Origin: Castellaniella sp. S9
Lineage (GTDB): Bacteria > Pseudomonadota > Gammaproteobacteria > Burkholderiales > Burkholderiaceae_B
DNA length: 64,000 nt
Assembly: GCF_027257175.1 (NCBI RefSeq)
Contig: NZ_JAPFGD010000003.1
Span: forward strand, 332,865-396,864
Direction: 5' to 3'
In this document: piece after piece, positions 1 to 9,361 of the stretch
How positions within the stretch are numbered: position 1 is the first letter of the stretch
Layout of the letters: every line of letters starts with the position of its first letter
Notes under the pieces: generated by a model
The model's database searches: none
What the model saw: the letters and a program-made list of their open reading frames with translations, nothing else
Told to the model about the DNA's origin: nothing
Position numbers and translations under genes: made by a program

Positions 1-821
1 TGGTCGCTCAGGTTGCGCAAGGTGACCTCCAGCACGTAGTGGCGCGTCGCGTCCTGTGCGGCATCGGTGGCGGCACCGTCCGGCCCCCGGGCGGCCGCCC
101 GCAAGGCGGAGCCGGAAATGCTCAGTCCGGCCAGATCCCGCGCATACGGGACTTGGCATCCCAGCGGCGCGCAGGCCCGCTCGATCGCCGGCCGCAATGC
201 CGGCAAAGCCAGGGCGATCTGCGACCGATAAATATAGGCCAGCTGCGCGCATGCCAGCAGGACGAGCAATGCCAGCAGCAGCACCGTGAGCACGCGTCCC
301 AGCCGGGCCAGCGGGCCGCCCCCGTCCTCGCGGTGCATCAGCGGCGCCGCAGAACCCCCGCGGCCCGCGCGGGCCGGATGCGGTTCGATGAGGAAGGGCG
401 TCGGCCGCGCGGGCGCCGAGGGCGCCGGCCCGATGACGATCCGCTCGGACGGCGGATCGTCGTCCTCCGGAACAGGCCCGATGGAGGGCCCCGGAGACGG
501 ATCGTCCCGCCGCCCATCGAGGGCGATGTCCACGGTGAAGTGCGGTTCCTCGCGGCTCGTGCGGCCTGGCCGGAAGACCTGCGGGCCCGGTGGAATCGGC
601 GCCATGGATTCGGACGGCACACGGGGCGGCGATGCAGAGGCGGCCGGGCCGGGCGGCGGCGCCGGCGTTGTGCGCGACCCCGCGTCCGAGACGACCTCGG
701 CATAACCATCGAATATGTGCGCGCACTGCACGCAACGGATATAGCCTTTGCGCAACTGCAATTCCTGCAGGCTGACGCCGAAGATGGTTCCGCAGCTCGG
801 GCAGCGCGTGGTCAGGTCCAT
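1..821 (-). CDS. Zinc-ribbon DUF3426 membrane protein (3' end outside window)
   Basis: The frame opens with ATG at 821 on the minus strand and is still open at base 1, so only about 273 N-terminal residues are present. The first 40 residues hold two CxxC pairs (RCPSCG and RCVQCA) forming an MJ0042-type zinc ribbon. A proline-rich linker follows, then one hydrophobic membrane segment (VLTVLLLALLVLLACAQLAY), then the start of a DUF3426-like domain. This domain order is typical of an uncharacterised family found beside prmA in Burkholderiales. The gene starts 9 bp after the prmA stop, so it is probably the last gene of the accB-accC-prmA operon. Function unknown; the ribbon suggests a metal- or nucleic-acid-binding cytoplasmic head on a membrane anchor. 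Confidence 0.85.
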   Translation of the reverse strand, partial: MDLTTRCPSCGTIFGVSLQELQLRKGYIRCVQCAHIFDGYAEVVSDAGSRTTPAPPPGPAASASPPRVPSESMAPIPPGPQVFRPGRTSREEPHFTVDIALDGRRDDPSPGPSIGPVPEDDDPPSERIVIGPAPSAPARPTPFLIEPHPARAGRGGSAAPLMHREDGGGPLARLGRVLTVLLLALLVLLACAQLAYIYRSQIALALPALRPAIERACAPLGCQVPYARDLAGLSISGSALRAAARGPDGAATDAAQDATRHYVLEVTLRNLSD

Positions 822-830
822 GCCCGTCGC

Positions 831-1745
831 CTATGCGTTCCTGCGGCCGGCCAGGCAGACCCAACCGTCGCGCGCGCGCCAGACCTCGAGGGCCACCCAG
901 GGCGCATAGGCGGCGGCGACCTCGTCGGCCTGGCGCTCGAGCACGCCCGAGAGCACCAGGCTGCCGCCGGGCTCGACCCGGGCGGCCAGCATGGGCGCCA
1001 GGACCATCAGGGGATTGGACAGGATGTTGGCGACCACGATCCGGCTGCCGCCGTCGGGCAATCCGTCCGGCAGCCAGGCGTCGATCCGCACGTGATTGGC
1101 CGCCGCGTTCCGCTCAGTGGCCAGCACGGCCTGCTCGTCGATGTCGACCGCATGCACGCGCGCCGCGCCGAGCATCCGCGCGGCGATCGCCAGGATCCCC
1201 GAGCCGCAGCCATAGTCGAGGACTGTTTCACCGCCACGGACATGGCTGGACAGCCACTCGAGGCACAGGTGCGTGGTCGGATGGCTGCCGGTGCCGAATG
1301 CCAAGCCAGGATCGAGTTCGATGCGTACGATGCCATCGGCGACGGCCGGCGGCACGCCCTCGTCCTGGCGGTGCCAACTGGGCACGATCCATATCCGGTC
1401 GCCCACCGCGATCGGGCCAAACTGCGATTGCGTCAAACGCACCCAGTCCTCGTCGGGCACCTCGCGCACGGACCAGTGCACGGGTTCCCGGTCCGGTGTG
1501 CCGGAATCGTCCAGCACCGCCGCGATCTGTGCGGGATCCTGGCCGTCGGGCAGCAGCGCCACGATGCGATTGTGCCGCCACGCCAGGACCTCGGGCTCGA
1601 TCCCTGGTTCGCCGAACAGGGCCTGTTCATGCGCGGTGTCCCCATCGGCGTCCTCGACCGATACGGCCAGGGCGCCGGCCTCCAGCAAGGCATCCGACCA
1701 CGCCTCAGCCAGGGCTTCGGGGCAACTCAGCACAAGCTCGCGCAT
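831..1745 (-). CDS. prmA: Ribosomal protein L11 methyltransferase
   Basis: A 304-residue class I SAM-dependent methyltransferase of full family length. The SAM-binding loop VLDYGCGSGILAIAA is near residue 167, followed by the acidic strand end AVDID and the catalytic-region motif VVANILSNPL. The N-terminal third is the L11-recognition domain. Known members trimethylate lysines and the N-terminus of ribosomal protein L11. The ATG at 1745 lies 15 bp after the accC stop, so it is co-transcribed with accBC. Identification rests on these motifs plus the accBC-prmA context. Confidence 0.95.
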   Translation of the reverse strand: MRELVLSCPEALAEAWSDALLEAGALAVSVEDADGDTAHEQALFGEPGIEPEVLAWRHNRIVALLPDGQDPAQIAAVLDDSGTPDREPVHWSVREVPDEDWVRLTQSQFGPIAVGDRIWIVPSWHRQDEGVPPAVADGIVRIELDPGLAFGTGSHPTTHLCLEWLSSHVRGGETVLDYGCGSGILAIAARMLGAARVHAVDIDEQAVLATERNAAANHVRIDAWLPDGLPDGGSRIVVANILSNPLMVLAPMLAARVEPGGSLVLSGVLERQADEVAAAYAPWVALEVWRARDGWVCLAGRRNA

Positions 1746-1760
1746 CCCGTACCCGCCCCC

Positions 1761-3107
1761 TCAGTTCCGCTGCGAGAGCTTTTGCTCAAGATAATGAATG
1801 CTGGTGCCGCCGCGCACGAAATTGGCATCCTGCAACAGTTCGCGGTGCAGGGGGATATTGGTCTGCACGCCCTCGACGATCATTTCGGACAGGGCGATGT
1901 CCATGCGCATGATGGCCTGGTGGCGGTCATCGCCGTAGGTGATGAGCTTGGCGATCATGGAATCGTAGTACGGCGGCACGGTATAGCCGCTGAAGACGTG
2001 CGAATCCATGCGCACGCCCGGGCCGCCCGGCGTATGCCAGTTGCTGATGCGCCCGGGGCTGGGAATGAACTTGAAGGGGTCTTCGGCATTGATGCGGCAC
2101 TCGATGGCATGGCCGCGCAACTGGATGTCGCGCTGGCGCAGCGTGAAGGGCTCGCCCGCCGCAATGTGCAGTTGCTGCTGCACCAGGTCGATGCCGGTGA
2201 TCATCTCGGTGATGGTGTGTTCGACCTGGATGCGGGTGTTCATCTCGATGAAGAAGAACTCGCCGTTCTCGTACAGGAACTCGAAGGTGCCCGCGCCGCG
2301 GTAGCGCATCGCCCGGCAGGCCTCGACGCAGCGCTCGCCGATGCGCGAGACCAGCGCGCGGTCCACCCCTGGCGCGGGCGCCTCCTCGATGATTTTCTGG
2401 TGGCGCCGCTGCATGGAGCAATCGCGCTCGCCCAGCCAGACGGCCTCGCCCTCGCCGTCGGCCAGCACCTGGATCTCGATGTGGCGCGGATTCTCGAGGA
2501 ATTTCTCGAGGTAGACCTCGGGATTGTTGAAGGCGGCGCCGGCCTCGGTGCGGGTCATGGCGACGGCGTTCAGCAAGGCCGCCTCGGTGTAGACCACCCG
2601 CATGCCGCGACCGCCGCCGCCGCCCGCGGCCTTGATGATGACCGGGTAGCCCACCTCGGCCGCAATGCGCTGGACCTCCTTGTCGTCCTCGGGCAGCGCA
2701 CCGCCCGAGCCGGGCACCACCGGCACGCCCGCGGCAATCATGGCCTGCTTGGCGCTGACCTTGTCGCCCATGATGCGAATACTCTCGGGACGCGGCCCGA
2801 TGAACACAAAGCCGCTTTTCTCGACACGGTCGGCGAAATCGGCGTTTTCGGACAGGAAACCGTAGCCGGGATGGATGGCCTCGGCGTCGGTGACCTCGGC
2901 CGCCGAGATCAGGGCCGGCATGCTGAGGTAGCTGTCGCGGGCAGGCGCGGGGCCGATGCAGACGGACTCGTCGGCCAGGCGCACGTACTTGGCCTCGCGG
3001 TCGGCCTCGGAATGCACCACCACGGTCTTGATGCCCAGTTCGCGGCAGGCGCGCTGGATGCGCAGCGCAATTTCACCGCGGTTGGCAATGAGAATTTTCT
3101 CGAACAT
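1761..3107 (-). CDS. accC: Biotin carboxylase subunit of acetyl-CoA carboxylase
   Basis: 448 residues, normal for AccC. It begins [17 protein letters not shown], the biotin-carboxylase N-terminal domain, followed by an ATP-grasp fold with the glycine-rich loop [11 protein letters not shown] near residue 160, the metal-binding motif [13 protein letters not shown] near 285 and the C-terminal biotin-carboxylase domain. It carboxylates biotin on AccB using ATP and bicarbonate, the first half-reaction of fatty-acid synthesis. Only 3 bp separate it from the accB stop, so the two are translationally linked and should be made in fixed ratio. Confidence 0.98.
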   Translation of the reverse strand: MFEKILIANRGEIALRIQRACRELGIKTVVVHSEADREAKYVRLADESVCIGPAPARDSYLSMPALISAAEVTDAEAIHPGYGFLSENADFADRVEKSGFVFIGPRPESIRIMGDKVSAKQAMIAAGVPVVPGSGGALPEDDKEVQRIAAEVGYPVIIKAAGGGGGRGMRVVYTEAALLNAVAMTRTEAGAAFNNPEVYLEKFLENPRHIEIQVLADGEGEAVWLGERDCSMQRRHQKIIEEAPAPGVDRALVSRIGERCVEACRAMRYRGAGTFEFLYENGEFFFIEMNTRIQVEHTITEMITGIDLVQQQLHIAAGEPFTLRQRDIQLRGHAIECRINAEDPFKFIPSPGRISNWHTPGGPGVRMDSHVFSGYTVPPYYDSMIAKLITYGDDRHQAIMRMDIALSEMIVEGVQTNIPLHRELLQDANFVRGGTSIHYLEQKLSQRN

Positions 3108-3110
3108 GGT

Positions 3111-3557
3111 TCAACCGATCACAAACAGCGGTTGCCCGTATTCGACCGGCTCGCCGTTTTCGACGAGGATTTCCTTGATGACGCCGGATTTGTCGGCCTC
3201 GATCTCGTTCAAGAGCTTCATGGCCTCGATGATGCACAGGGGCTCGCCTTCCTTGACGGCCTGGCCGACCTCGACGAAGGGGGCCGAGTTGGGATTGGGC
3301 GCACGGTAGAAAGTGCCCACCATCGGCGCCTTGACCTGGTGGCCCTGGACGGCGGGGGCCGCGGCCGGCGCGGCGGGCGATTCAGCCGCGGCCGCAGCGA
3401 CCGGCGCCGGAGCGGGCGCGGGCGCATAGGCGACGGGCTGCTGCGCCTGGGAAAACTTGACGATCCTGACCTTGCCTTCGCCTTCGGTGATCTCGAGTTC
3501 GGCGATGCCCGAATCGGCGACCAAATCGATCAGTGTCTTGAGTTTTCTAAGATCCAT
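3111..3557 (-). CDS. accB: Biotin carboxyl carrier protein
   Basis: 148 residues. The N-terminus [13 protein letters not shown] is the family start, and an upstream GGGAAAG supports ATG at 3557 over longer in-frame starts. An Ala/Pro linker (about 40-70) joins it to the biotinyl domain, with the biotinylation motif EAMKL and target Lys114. It shuttles carboxybiotin from AccC to the carboxyltransferase. It is first in the accB-accC-prmA-DUF3426 operon. In other Burkholderiales that I remember, aroQ sits directly upstream; here a 269-bp non-coding leader with a promoter fills that position. Confidence 0.97.
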   Translation of the reverse strand: MDLRKLKTLIDLVADSGIAELEITEGEGKVRIVKFSQAQQPVAYAPAPAPAPVAAAAAESPAAPAAAPAVQGHQVKAPMVGTFYRAPNPNSAPFVEVGQAVKEGEPLCIIEAMKLLNEIEADKSGVIKEILVENGEPVEYGQPLFVIG

Positions 3558-3755
3558 ATACTTTCCCATAAACGTCGCCGCGCATTGGGCGCGGCCACCA
3601 CATGTCCGAATTTCGCACGATACAGACGAATGCGCCGTCGATCTGCCTCCCGGACCAAGGACGGGGTAGAGCGACGGCCGCAAGTATGCCTGCAGGCAGG
3701 GCGAGGCCTACGCGGCCGCCCCGACGGGGTGGATTGAGCACCCCGGCAAAGCGTC

Positions 3756-3784
3756 TTTTTACGCTAAAACCATCGATTTGTCCA
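3756..3784 (-). promoter_or_regulatory. Probable sigma-70 promoter of accBC-prmA
   Basis: Read on the minus strand, TGGACA (3779-3784) and TAAAAA (3756-3761) are separated by exactly 17 bp, a good sigma-70 match in an AT-rich patch about 200 bp upstream of accB. The long leader between this promoter and accB has no open frame with family resemblance and could carry autoregulation, as accB leaders do in Escherichia coli. Confidence 0.55.
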
Positions 3785-3826
3785 TGAAAAGCGCGCGCCA
3801 GCCGGAAAAGGCCAAAGATTTGAAAC

Positions 3827-4348
3827 TTAAAGTATCTGGCTGAGCCGGCGGCGAATGTCGGCCGGATCCACCTCGCCCAGAACCACGCCGGCCGGACGGC
3901 CCCGCGCATCGAACAGAGCCGTGAACGGCAGGCCGCCGCCCTTGTTGCCCAACTCGCGCATCAGGGGGATGCCCTGGGTGCCGGTGAGCAGGATCGGATA
4001 CGAGACCTGCACCTTTTGCATGAAGCGTTCCACATTGGCCCGGGTGTCGATCGCCAGTCCCAGGAACGCCACATCGGGATGATCGCGATGCAGGGCGTCC
4101 AGGTCGGGCATCTCGCGCACGCAGGGCGGGCACCAGCTGGCCCAGAAATTGGCCAGCACCGGCCGCCCCACCAGCGACGACAGCTCGAAGGCCTCGCCGT
4201 CCATGCCTTGGAAAGAGCGGCCGAAAAACGGGTCCACAGGCAGGACCGACGCCGCCGCCGCGCGCACGCCGGCCGCAGCCGCCCCAAGCCCCAGGACGAG
4301 GCCGCCCGCCCGGTGCAGGAATTCGCGCCTGCCGATCACGCCATCCAC
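3827..4348 (-). CDS. Tat-exported TlpA/ResA-type thiol-disulfide oxidoreductase
   Basis: Up to 173 residues. A twin-arginine export signal is visible (GRREFLHRAGG then a hydrophobic run ending ARAAAA-type small residues), followed by a thioredoxin fold with the active site WASWCPPC near residue 72 and the cis-proline region GLPFTALFD. Members reduce or oxidise periplasmic thiols, for example for cytochrome c maturation. The listed start is GTG at 4348; a second GTG at 4339 has the better ribosome site (AGGTGG, 5 bp away) and still leaves the Tat motif intact. It lies 269 bp upstream of accB on the same strand. Confidence 0.88.
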   Translation of the reverse strand: MDGVIGRREFLHRAGGLVLGLGAAAAGVRAAAASVLPVDPFFGRSFQGMDGEAFELSSLVGRPVLANFWASWCPPCVREMPDLDALHRDHPDVAFLGLAIDTRANVERFMQKVQVSYPILLTGTQGIPLMRELGNKGGGLPFTALFDARGRPAGVVLGEVDPADIRRRLSQIL

Positions 4349-4392
4349 CTGACAAAACTCGTCACCATGCCGTCCATCATAGCATTGGGCCC

Positions 4393-4410
4393 TACAATAC
4401 AGGCCGGAGG
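4393..4410 (+). promoter_or_regulatory. -10 element and ribosome site of mpl
   Basis: TACAAT at 4393-4398 is followed by GGAGG at 4406-4410, 6 bp before the mpl ATG. The leader would be only about 10 nt. I see no convincing -35 hexamer, so the promoter call is weaker than the ribosome site. Confidence 0.4.
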
Positions 4411-4416
4411 ATCGCG

Positions 4417-5796
4417 ATGCATATACACATACTGGGGATCTGCGGCACGTTCATGGGGGGCCTGGCGCTGATCGCGCGCTCGGCCGGCCACGTGGTCACG
4501 GGTTGCGACGCCGGCGTCTACCCACCCATGAGCACGCAATTGCGCGAACAGGGCATCGAACTGGTCGAAGGCTTCGAGGCCGGACAGCTCGCCCTGGGCG
4601 CCGACCTGTACATCGTGGGCAACGTCGTCTCGCGAGGCAACCCTCTGATGGAAGCCATCCTCGACCGCGGCCTGCCCTACACCTCGGGGCCGCAATGGCT
4701 GGCGGACCACATCCTGCCCGGCCGGCACGTGCTGGCGGTGGCCGGCACCCACGGCAAGACCACCACCAGTTCGATGCTGGCCTGGATATTCCAGCATGCG
4801 GGGCGCCCGGCCAGCTTCCTGATCGGCGGCGTGGCGCCCGACCTGGAGGTCTCGGCGCGCTTCGATGCGGCGGCGGCGCATGTCATCATCGAGGCCGACG
4901 AGTACGACACCGCGTTCTTCGACAAGCGCTCGAAATTCGTGCACTACCGGCCGCGCACGGCCATCCTCAACAATCTCGAGTACGACCACGCCGACATCTT
5001 CCCCGACCTGGGCGCGATCGAAACCCAATTCCACCACCTGGTCCGCACCATACCGGCGGGCGGGCGGATCATCCGGCCGGCCGACGACCCGGCACTGGAC
5101 CGCGTGCTGGCGCGCGGCTGCTGGACGCCGGTGGAGACCTTCGGCGCGCAGGGCGAATGGCAGGCGGATGCCGATGGCGCGCACGCCGGACGCTGCCTCG
5201 TGCGCCATCAGGGCCGCGACGTCGGCGTGCTGGACTGGCAGCTGAGCGGCGCGCACAACCAGTCCAATGCGCTCGCGGCCCTCGCGGCCGCCCATCACGC
5301 CGGCATCGCGCCCGAGGACGGCCTGCGGGCGCTTTGCGCGTTCCAGGGCGTGCGCCGCCGCCTGGAGCATCGGGGCACGGCGCGCGGCGTGCACGTCTAC
5401 GATGATTTCGCGCACCATCCCAGCGCCATCGCGGCCACCCTCGAGGGGCTGCGCCGGCGTGTCGGCCCCGACGCCCGGATTCTCGCCGTGATCGAACCGC
5501 GCTCGAATACGATGAAACTGGGCGCCATGGCCACACGCCTGCCCGAATCCCTCAAGCAGGCCGACCTGGTATTCTGCCACGGGGCGATCGACGGCCGGCA
5601 CGCCCTGGGCTGGAATCCCGCCGAGATCCTGGCGCCCCTGGGCGCGCGCGCCTGGACGGGCGCGGACCTGGACGCCCTGGTCGACGCAGTGCGCACTGCG
5701 GCGCGCCCCGGGGACCATGTCCTGGTCATGAGCAACGGCAGCTTCGGCGGCATCCATCGCAAACTGCTGGACGCGCTGGCGGGCGGCGCGCCCTGA
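4417..5796 (+). CDS. mpl: UDP-MurNAc:L-Ala-gamma-D-Glu-meso-DAP ligase (Mpl)
   Basis: 459 residues, the usual Mpl length. The N-terminal MurC-like nucleotide fold starts MHIHILGICGTFMGGLALIA; the ATP-binding loop AGTHGKTTTSSML is near residue 110; the central domain contains IIEADEYDTAFFDKRSKF and the C-terminal domain RGVHVYDDFAHHPSAIAAT. Mpl reattaches the recycled tripeptide L-Ala-gamma-D-Glu-DAP to UDP-MurNAc, a peptidoglycan-recycling step. The muropeptide permease ampG also lies in this window (56113-57360), supplying the import end of the same pathway. The RNase gene follows after 37 bp. Confidence 0.96.
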   Translation: MHIHILGICGTFMGGLALIARSAGHVVTGCDAGVYPPMSTQLREQGIELVEGFEAGQLALGADLYIVGNVVSRGNPLMEAILDRGLPYTSGPQWLADHILPGRHVLAVAGTHGKTTTSSMLAWIFQHAGRPASFLIGGVAPDLEVSARFDAAAAHVIIEADEYDTAFFDKRSKFVHYRPRTAILNNLEYDHADIFPDLGAIETQFHHLVRTIPAGGRIIRPADDPALDRVLARGCWTPVETFGAQGEWQADADGAHAGRCLVRHQGRDVGVLDWQLSGAHNQSNALAALAAAHHAGIAPEDGLRALCAFQGVRRRLEHRGTARGVHVYDDFAHHPSAIAATLEGLRRRVGPDARILAVIEPRSNTMKLGAMATRLPESLKQADLVFCHGAIDGRHALGWNPAEILAPLGARAWTGADLDALVDAVRTAARPGDHVLVMSNGSFGGIHRKLLDALAGGAP

Positions 5797-5833
5797 GCGC
5801 CCGCGGCCGGCCCCACCACCCGACCCATCCATC

Positions 5834-7714
5834 ATGCACGTTCTATACGAAGACAGCGGCAAACTGAAAGCCGAAACCATTCTTTCCCAAACCGACGCCT
5901 CGCTGCAGGTCGAATCGGCCACCGGCAAGCGCAGCAAGGTCAAGCGCAACACGGTGCTGTTCGAATTCGAGCAGCCGGCGCCCGAAACACTGCTGGAACA
6001 GGCCCAGGCGCTGGCCGGCGAACTGGATGCCGACTTCCTGTGGGAATGCGCGCCCCAGGAGGAATTCGAGGCGGCCGCGCTCGCCGAGGAGTATTTTGGC
6101 CATCCGCCCAACGCGGTCGAGAAGACCGCGCTGATCATGGCGCTGGGTGCGGCGCCCGCCTATTTCCACCGGCGCGGGCGCGGCCTCTACCGGCCCGCGC
6201 CGCCCGACATCCTCCAGGCCGCTCTCGCCGCCATCGAGAAAAAGCGCCGACAAGCCGAACTCCAGCAGCAATGGACCGATGCGCTGGTGGCCGGCGAACT
6301 GCCCGACGCCTTGCGCGCGGTCGCACACGGATTCCTCGACCGTCCCGACAAGAATTCCTCCGAATGGAAGGCGTTCGACGCCGCCGTGCAACACTTGGGC
6401 ACCACACCCGAGAGGCTGTTGCTGTCGCTGGGCGTCTGGCCTCACACGCTGGCCCTGCTGCGGCACCGCTTCCTGTCGCAGCACTTCCCCAAAGGCACCG
6501 ACTGGCCGCCCGTCGAGGTCGGCCCCTATGGCGCCGATCTGCCGGAAGCGGACGTCGAGGCCTACTCCGTGGACGACTCGCATACGATCGAGATCGACGA
6601 CGCGCTGTCGGTCGCGCTGCCCGACGAGCACACTATCCGCGTGGGCATCCACATCGCCGTCCCCGCCCTGGCGGTGACGCGCGGCAGCGCATTCGACGAC
6701 ATGGCGCGCAGCCGCATGTCCACCGTCTACATGCCCGGCCAGAAGATCCCCATGCTGCCGGCCGAGCTCATCGCCGCCTTTTCGCTGGACGAGGGCCAGT
6801 GGCGGCCGGCCTTGTCGCTGTATGTCACCGCCCGGCGCGATACGGGCGAGGTCCTGGCGACCGACACCCGCCTCGAACGGATCCGGGTCGCGGGCAACCT
6901 GCGCCACGACCAGCTCGACGCCCTCGTCACCGAGGATGCCTTGAACGATCCCGCGGCGCCGCTGCCCCACGGCCACTGGCTGCGGCCCTTGTGGCAGTTC
7001 TCGCAGCGCTTGTGCGCGCGCCGCGACGAGGTGCGCGGCAAGGCCGAGAACAACGACCGCATCGAATACAGCTTCGAGATCGAGGGGCCGGCCGACGACC
7101 CGTCCTCGATCGTGCGGCTGATTCCGCGCCGGCGCAACGCGCCTCTGGACCGCCTGGTATCCGAATACATGATCCTCGCCAACAGCCTGTGGGGCGGCAT
7201 GCTGGCCCAGCACGGCGTGCCCGGGATCTACCGCTCCCAGCAGGGCGGACGCGTGCGCATGTCGACGCAGGCCTTGCCGCACGAAGCCATTGCCGTGCCG
7301 CAATACATCTGGTCCACCTCGCCCCTGCGCCGCTACGTCGACCTGGTCAACCAGGGCCAGATCATCGCCGCGGCCGAGCACGGCGTCTCGGCGCGGCTGG
7401 CCGCGCCGTTCCGGCCAAAGGACGCCGACCTGTACGCCATCATCGGCGCCTTCGATGCCCAGTACGCGCTGTGGGCCGAATTCCAGGCCTCCATGGAGCG
7501 CTACTGGTGCATACGCTGGCTGCAGCAGCAGGGCCTGCGCGAAGTCCGGGCCAACGTCCTGCGCGAGAACCTCGTGCGCCTGGCCTGCGCGCCCTTCGTG
7601 ACGCGCATCAACGGCCTGCCGGAGCTGGAGCGCGGCCACGAAGTCACCCTCGACATCCTCGGCTACGACGAACTGGCGCTGGACATCGACTGCCGGCTGC
7701 GCGAGGCCGCATAG
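5834..7714 (+). CDS. RNase II/RNB-domain exoribonuclease
   Basis: 626 residues. The central RNB domain carries the catalytic acidic cluster in SVDDSHTIEIDDALSV (residues about 249-264) and a downstream RNB motif region near ARSRMSTVYMPGQKIPML. The N-terminus lacks clear cold-shock domains and the C-terminus lacks an S1 domain, so this is the shorter RNase II-like family common in betaproteobacteria rather than RNase R. It should hydrolyse RNA 3'-to-5' in the cytoplasm. The TonB-like gene begins 7 bp downstream. Confidence 0.9.
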   Translation: MHVLYEDSGKLKAETILSQTDASLQVESATGKRSKVKRNTVLFEFEQPAPETLLEQAQALAGELDADFLWECAPQEEFEAAALAEEYFGHPPNAVEKTALIMALGAAPAYFHRRGRGLYRPAPPDILQAALAAIEKKRRQAELQQQWTDALVAGELPDALRAVAHGFLDRPDKNSSEWKAFDAAVQHLGTTPERLLLSLGVWPHTLALLRHRFLSQHFPKGTDWPPVEVGPYGADLPEADVEAYSVDDSHTIEIDDALSVALPDEHTIRVGIHIAVPALAVTRGSAFDDMARSRMSTVYMPGQKIPMLPAELIAAFSLDEGQWRPALSLYVTARRDTGEVLATDTRLERIRVAGNLRHDQLDALVTEDALNDPAAPLPHGHWLRPLWQFSQRLCARRDEVRGKAENNDRIEYSFEIEGPADDPSSIVRLIPRRRNAPLDRLVSEYMILANSLWGGMLAQHGVPGIYRSQQGGRVRMSTQALPHEAIAVPQYIWSTSPLRRYVDLVNQGQIIAAAEHGVSARLAAPFRPKDADLYAIIGAFDAQYALWAEFQASMERYWCIRWLQQQGLREVRANVLRENLVRLACAPFVTRINGLPELERGHEVTLDILGYDELALDIDCRLREAA

Positions 7715-7721
7715 GCGCGCC

Positions 7722-8609
7722 ATGGGCACCGGCACGCTCGCCCTGCAACTGCTGCACGTCCCGCGCGAGGGCATGGGCCGGCTGCTTGCGGCGCTGGCGG
7801 TGTCGGCCTGCCTGCACGGCGCACTGCTCGCCTGGCGCTTCGGCGCGCCGCCCGCGCCGCCGCCCGTCGAGTCCACCCTCGAAGTCACCCTGGTGAATGC
7901 GCACAGCGACACCGAGCCCATCCAGCCCAGGGCGCTTGCCCAGCAATCCTTGGACGGCGGCGGCGAACAAGCGGCCGGCCTGGCCGCCACGCCCCTGCCC
8001 CGCACCACGGACCAATCCGCCGACGAGGTCGTCCTCGAGGCCATGCAGCGCCGACAGGCCGAGCTGGAGGCCGAGCAACAGTCGCTGCTGACACGCCTGG
8101 AGGCCCTCGACCATGTGGCGCCGCCGCATCGCCCGTCCGAACTGCCGGGCAACCCCCAGGACCCCGGCGACGAGGCCCTGGAACAGGACAGCCTGGTGCT
8201 CAATGCGCGGATCGCCGCCCTCAAGGCCCGCATCGAGCGCTACAACGCGCAGCCTCGGCGCATCTATGCGGCACCCTCCACACAAGCCGTGGACTACGCC
8301 CAATACGTCGAAGCCTGGCGCAAGCACATCGAGCTCATCGGCACCGAGCACTACCCGCCCGAGGCGCGCGGCAGGATCTACGGCAGCCTCCAATTGACGG
8401 TCACCATCCGCAGCGACGGCAGCCTCGAGCGCCTCGAGATCGACCGCCCCTCGACCCATCCGGTACTCAACAGCGCCGCGCGGCGCATCGTCGAACTGGC
8501 CGCGCCTTTCGAGCCGCTGCCCGCCGCCCTTGCCGCGAAAGCCGACAGCCTGGTCATCACCCGCACCTGGCATTTCACCCACGACCGGCTGGATACGGAC
8601 AGCCCATGA
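7722..8609 (+). CDS. TonB-like energy-transducer family protein
   Basis: 295 residues: a short cytoplasmic start, one membrane anchor (LLAALAVSACLHGALLAW, about 20-37), a charged coiled-coil-like middle (EAMQRRQAELEAEQQSLLTR) and a C-terminal TonB-type domain (YPPEARGRIYGSLQLTVTI then FEPLP). Classical TonB carries long Pro-rich spacers; this one does not, and no exbB or exbD lies nearby. It overlaps mtgA by 4 bp (ATGA), suggesting a cell-wall role or merely shared transcription. No strong ribosome site precedes the ATG at 7722; an internal ATG at 7773 would lose little. Confidence 0.8.
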   Translation: MGTGTLALQLLHVPREGMGRLLAALAVSACLHGALLAWRFGAPPAPPPVESTLEVTLVNAHSDTEPIQPRALAQQSLDGGGEQAAGLAATPLPRTTDQSADEVVLEAMQRRQAELEAEQQSLLTRLEALDHVAPPHRPSELPGNPQDPGDEALEQDSLVLNARIAALKARIERYNAQPRRIYAAPSTQAVDYAQYVEAWRKHIELIGTEHYPPEARGRIYGSLQLTVTIRSDGSLERLEIDRPSTHPVLNSAARRIVELAAPFEPLPAALAAKADSLVITRTWHFTHDRLDTDSP

Positions 8610-9325
8610 GTCGCGCCCGCCGCCCCATCCGACGCCTGATGCTGGGCGTCTTCCTGGCCGGAATGCTGGCCCTGCTGCTGTACCAGCTCGGCCTGTTCGC
8701 CATGGTCGTCTGGTTCAATTTCCGCGATCCGGGCATCACCCGCGTCATGCACCAGACGCTGAGGGCACTGCGGGCCGAGAATCCCGACGCGACGCTGGAG
8801 GTGCAATGGACGCCCTACGCGCAGATCGCCACGAGCCTGAAGCGCGCGGTCGTGGCCTCGGAGGATACCGGCTTCACCGAACACGACGGCGTCGAATGGG
8901 ACGCCATCCGCAAAGCCTGGAAATACAACCAGCGGCAGGCGGACCTGGGGCGGGACCGGCGCCGAGGCGGATCGACCATCACCCAGCAGGTCGCCAAGAA
9001 CCTGTTCCTGTCGAACGAGCGCAGCTATCTGCGCAAGGGCCAGGAACTCGTCCTCACCTACATGATCGAGGCGGTGATGAGCAAAGCCCGCATCCTCGAA
9101 ATCTACCTGAACGTCGCCCAATGGGGCGGCAATGTCTTCGGCGCCCAGGCCGCCGCGCGGCATTACTACCGCACCGATGCCGGCCGCCTCTCGAACGCGC
9201 AGGCTGCGCGGCTGGCCGCCATGCTGCCCAACCCGGCCTACTACGACGCCCGTGGCGTCACCTCTTATCTGCGCGGGCGCGCCGCCACGATCCAGGCACG
9301 GATGCGGCAGGTCGACATCCCCTGA
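8606..9325 (+). CDS. mtgA: Monofunctional peptidoglycan glycosyltransferase
   Basis: 239 residues, one N-terminal membrane anchor (LMLGVFLAGMLALLLYQLGLF region) and a GT51 domain. Catalytic Glu is in ASEDTGFTEHDG, followed by GGSTITQQVAKNLFLS and the second essential Glu in KARILEIYLNVAQWG. It polymerises lipid II into glycan strands outside the inner membrane without a transpeptidase domain. The start overlaps the TonB-like stop by 4 bp. From memory, aroE usually precedes mtgA in Burkholderiales; it does not here. Confidence 0.96.
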   Translation: MSRARRPIRRLMLGVFLAGMLALLLYQLGLFAMVVWFNFRDPGITRVMHQTLRALRAENPDATLEVQWTPYAQIATSLKRAVVASEDTGFTEHDGVEWDAIRKAWKYNQRQADLGRDRRRGGSTITQQVAKNLFLSNERSYLRKGQELVLTYMIEAVMSKARILEIYLNVAQWGGNVFGAQAAARHYYRTDAGRLSNAQAARLAAMLPNPAYYDARGVTSYLRGRAATIQARMRQVDIP

Positions 9326-9361
9326 GCGGCCGTGCCACGGACCGGTTCGCGGTACTATTGA

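Noticed and set aside
39-3737. A 1232-codon open frame on the plus strand opposite prma-accC-accB
   Set aside because: It is antisense to three well-conserved genes; biased GC-rich third positions keep the opposite strand free of stops. The translation is low-complexity and matches no family.
3558-3826. A decayed aroQ copy upstream of accB
   Set aside because: No stretch in any frame resembles the AroQ N-terminus or active-site blocks; the region looks like ordinary leader DNA.
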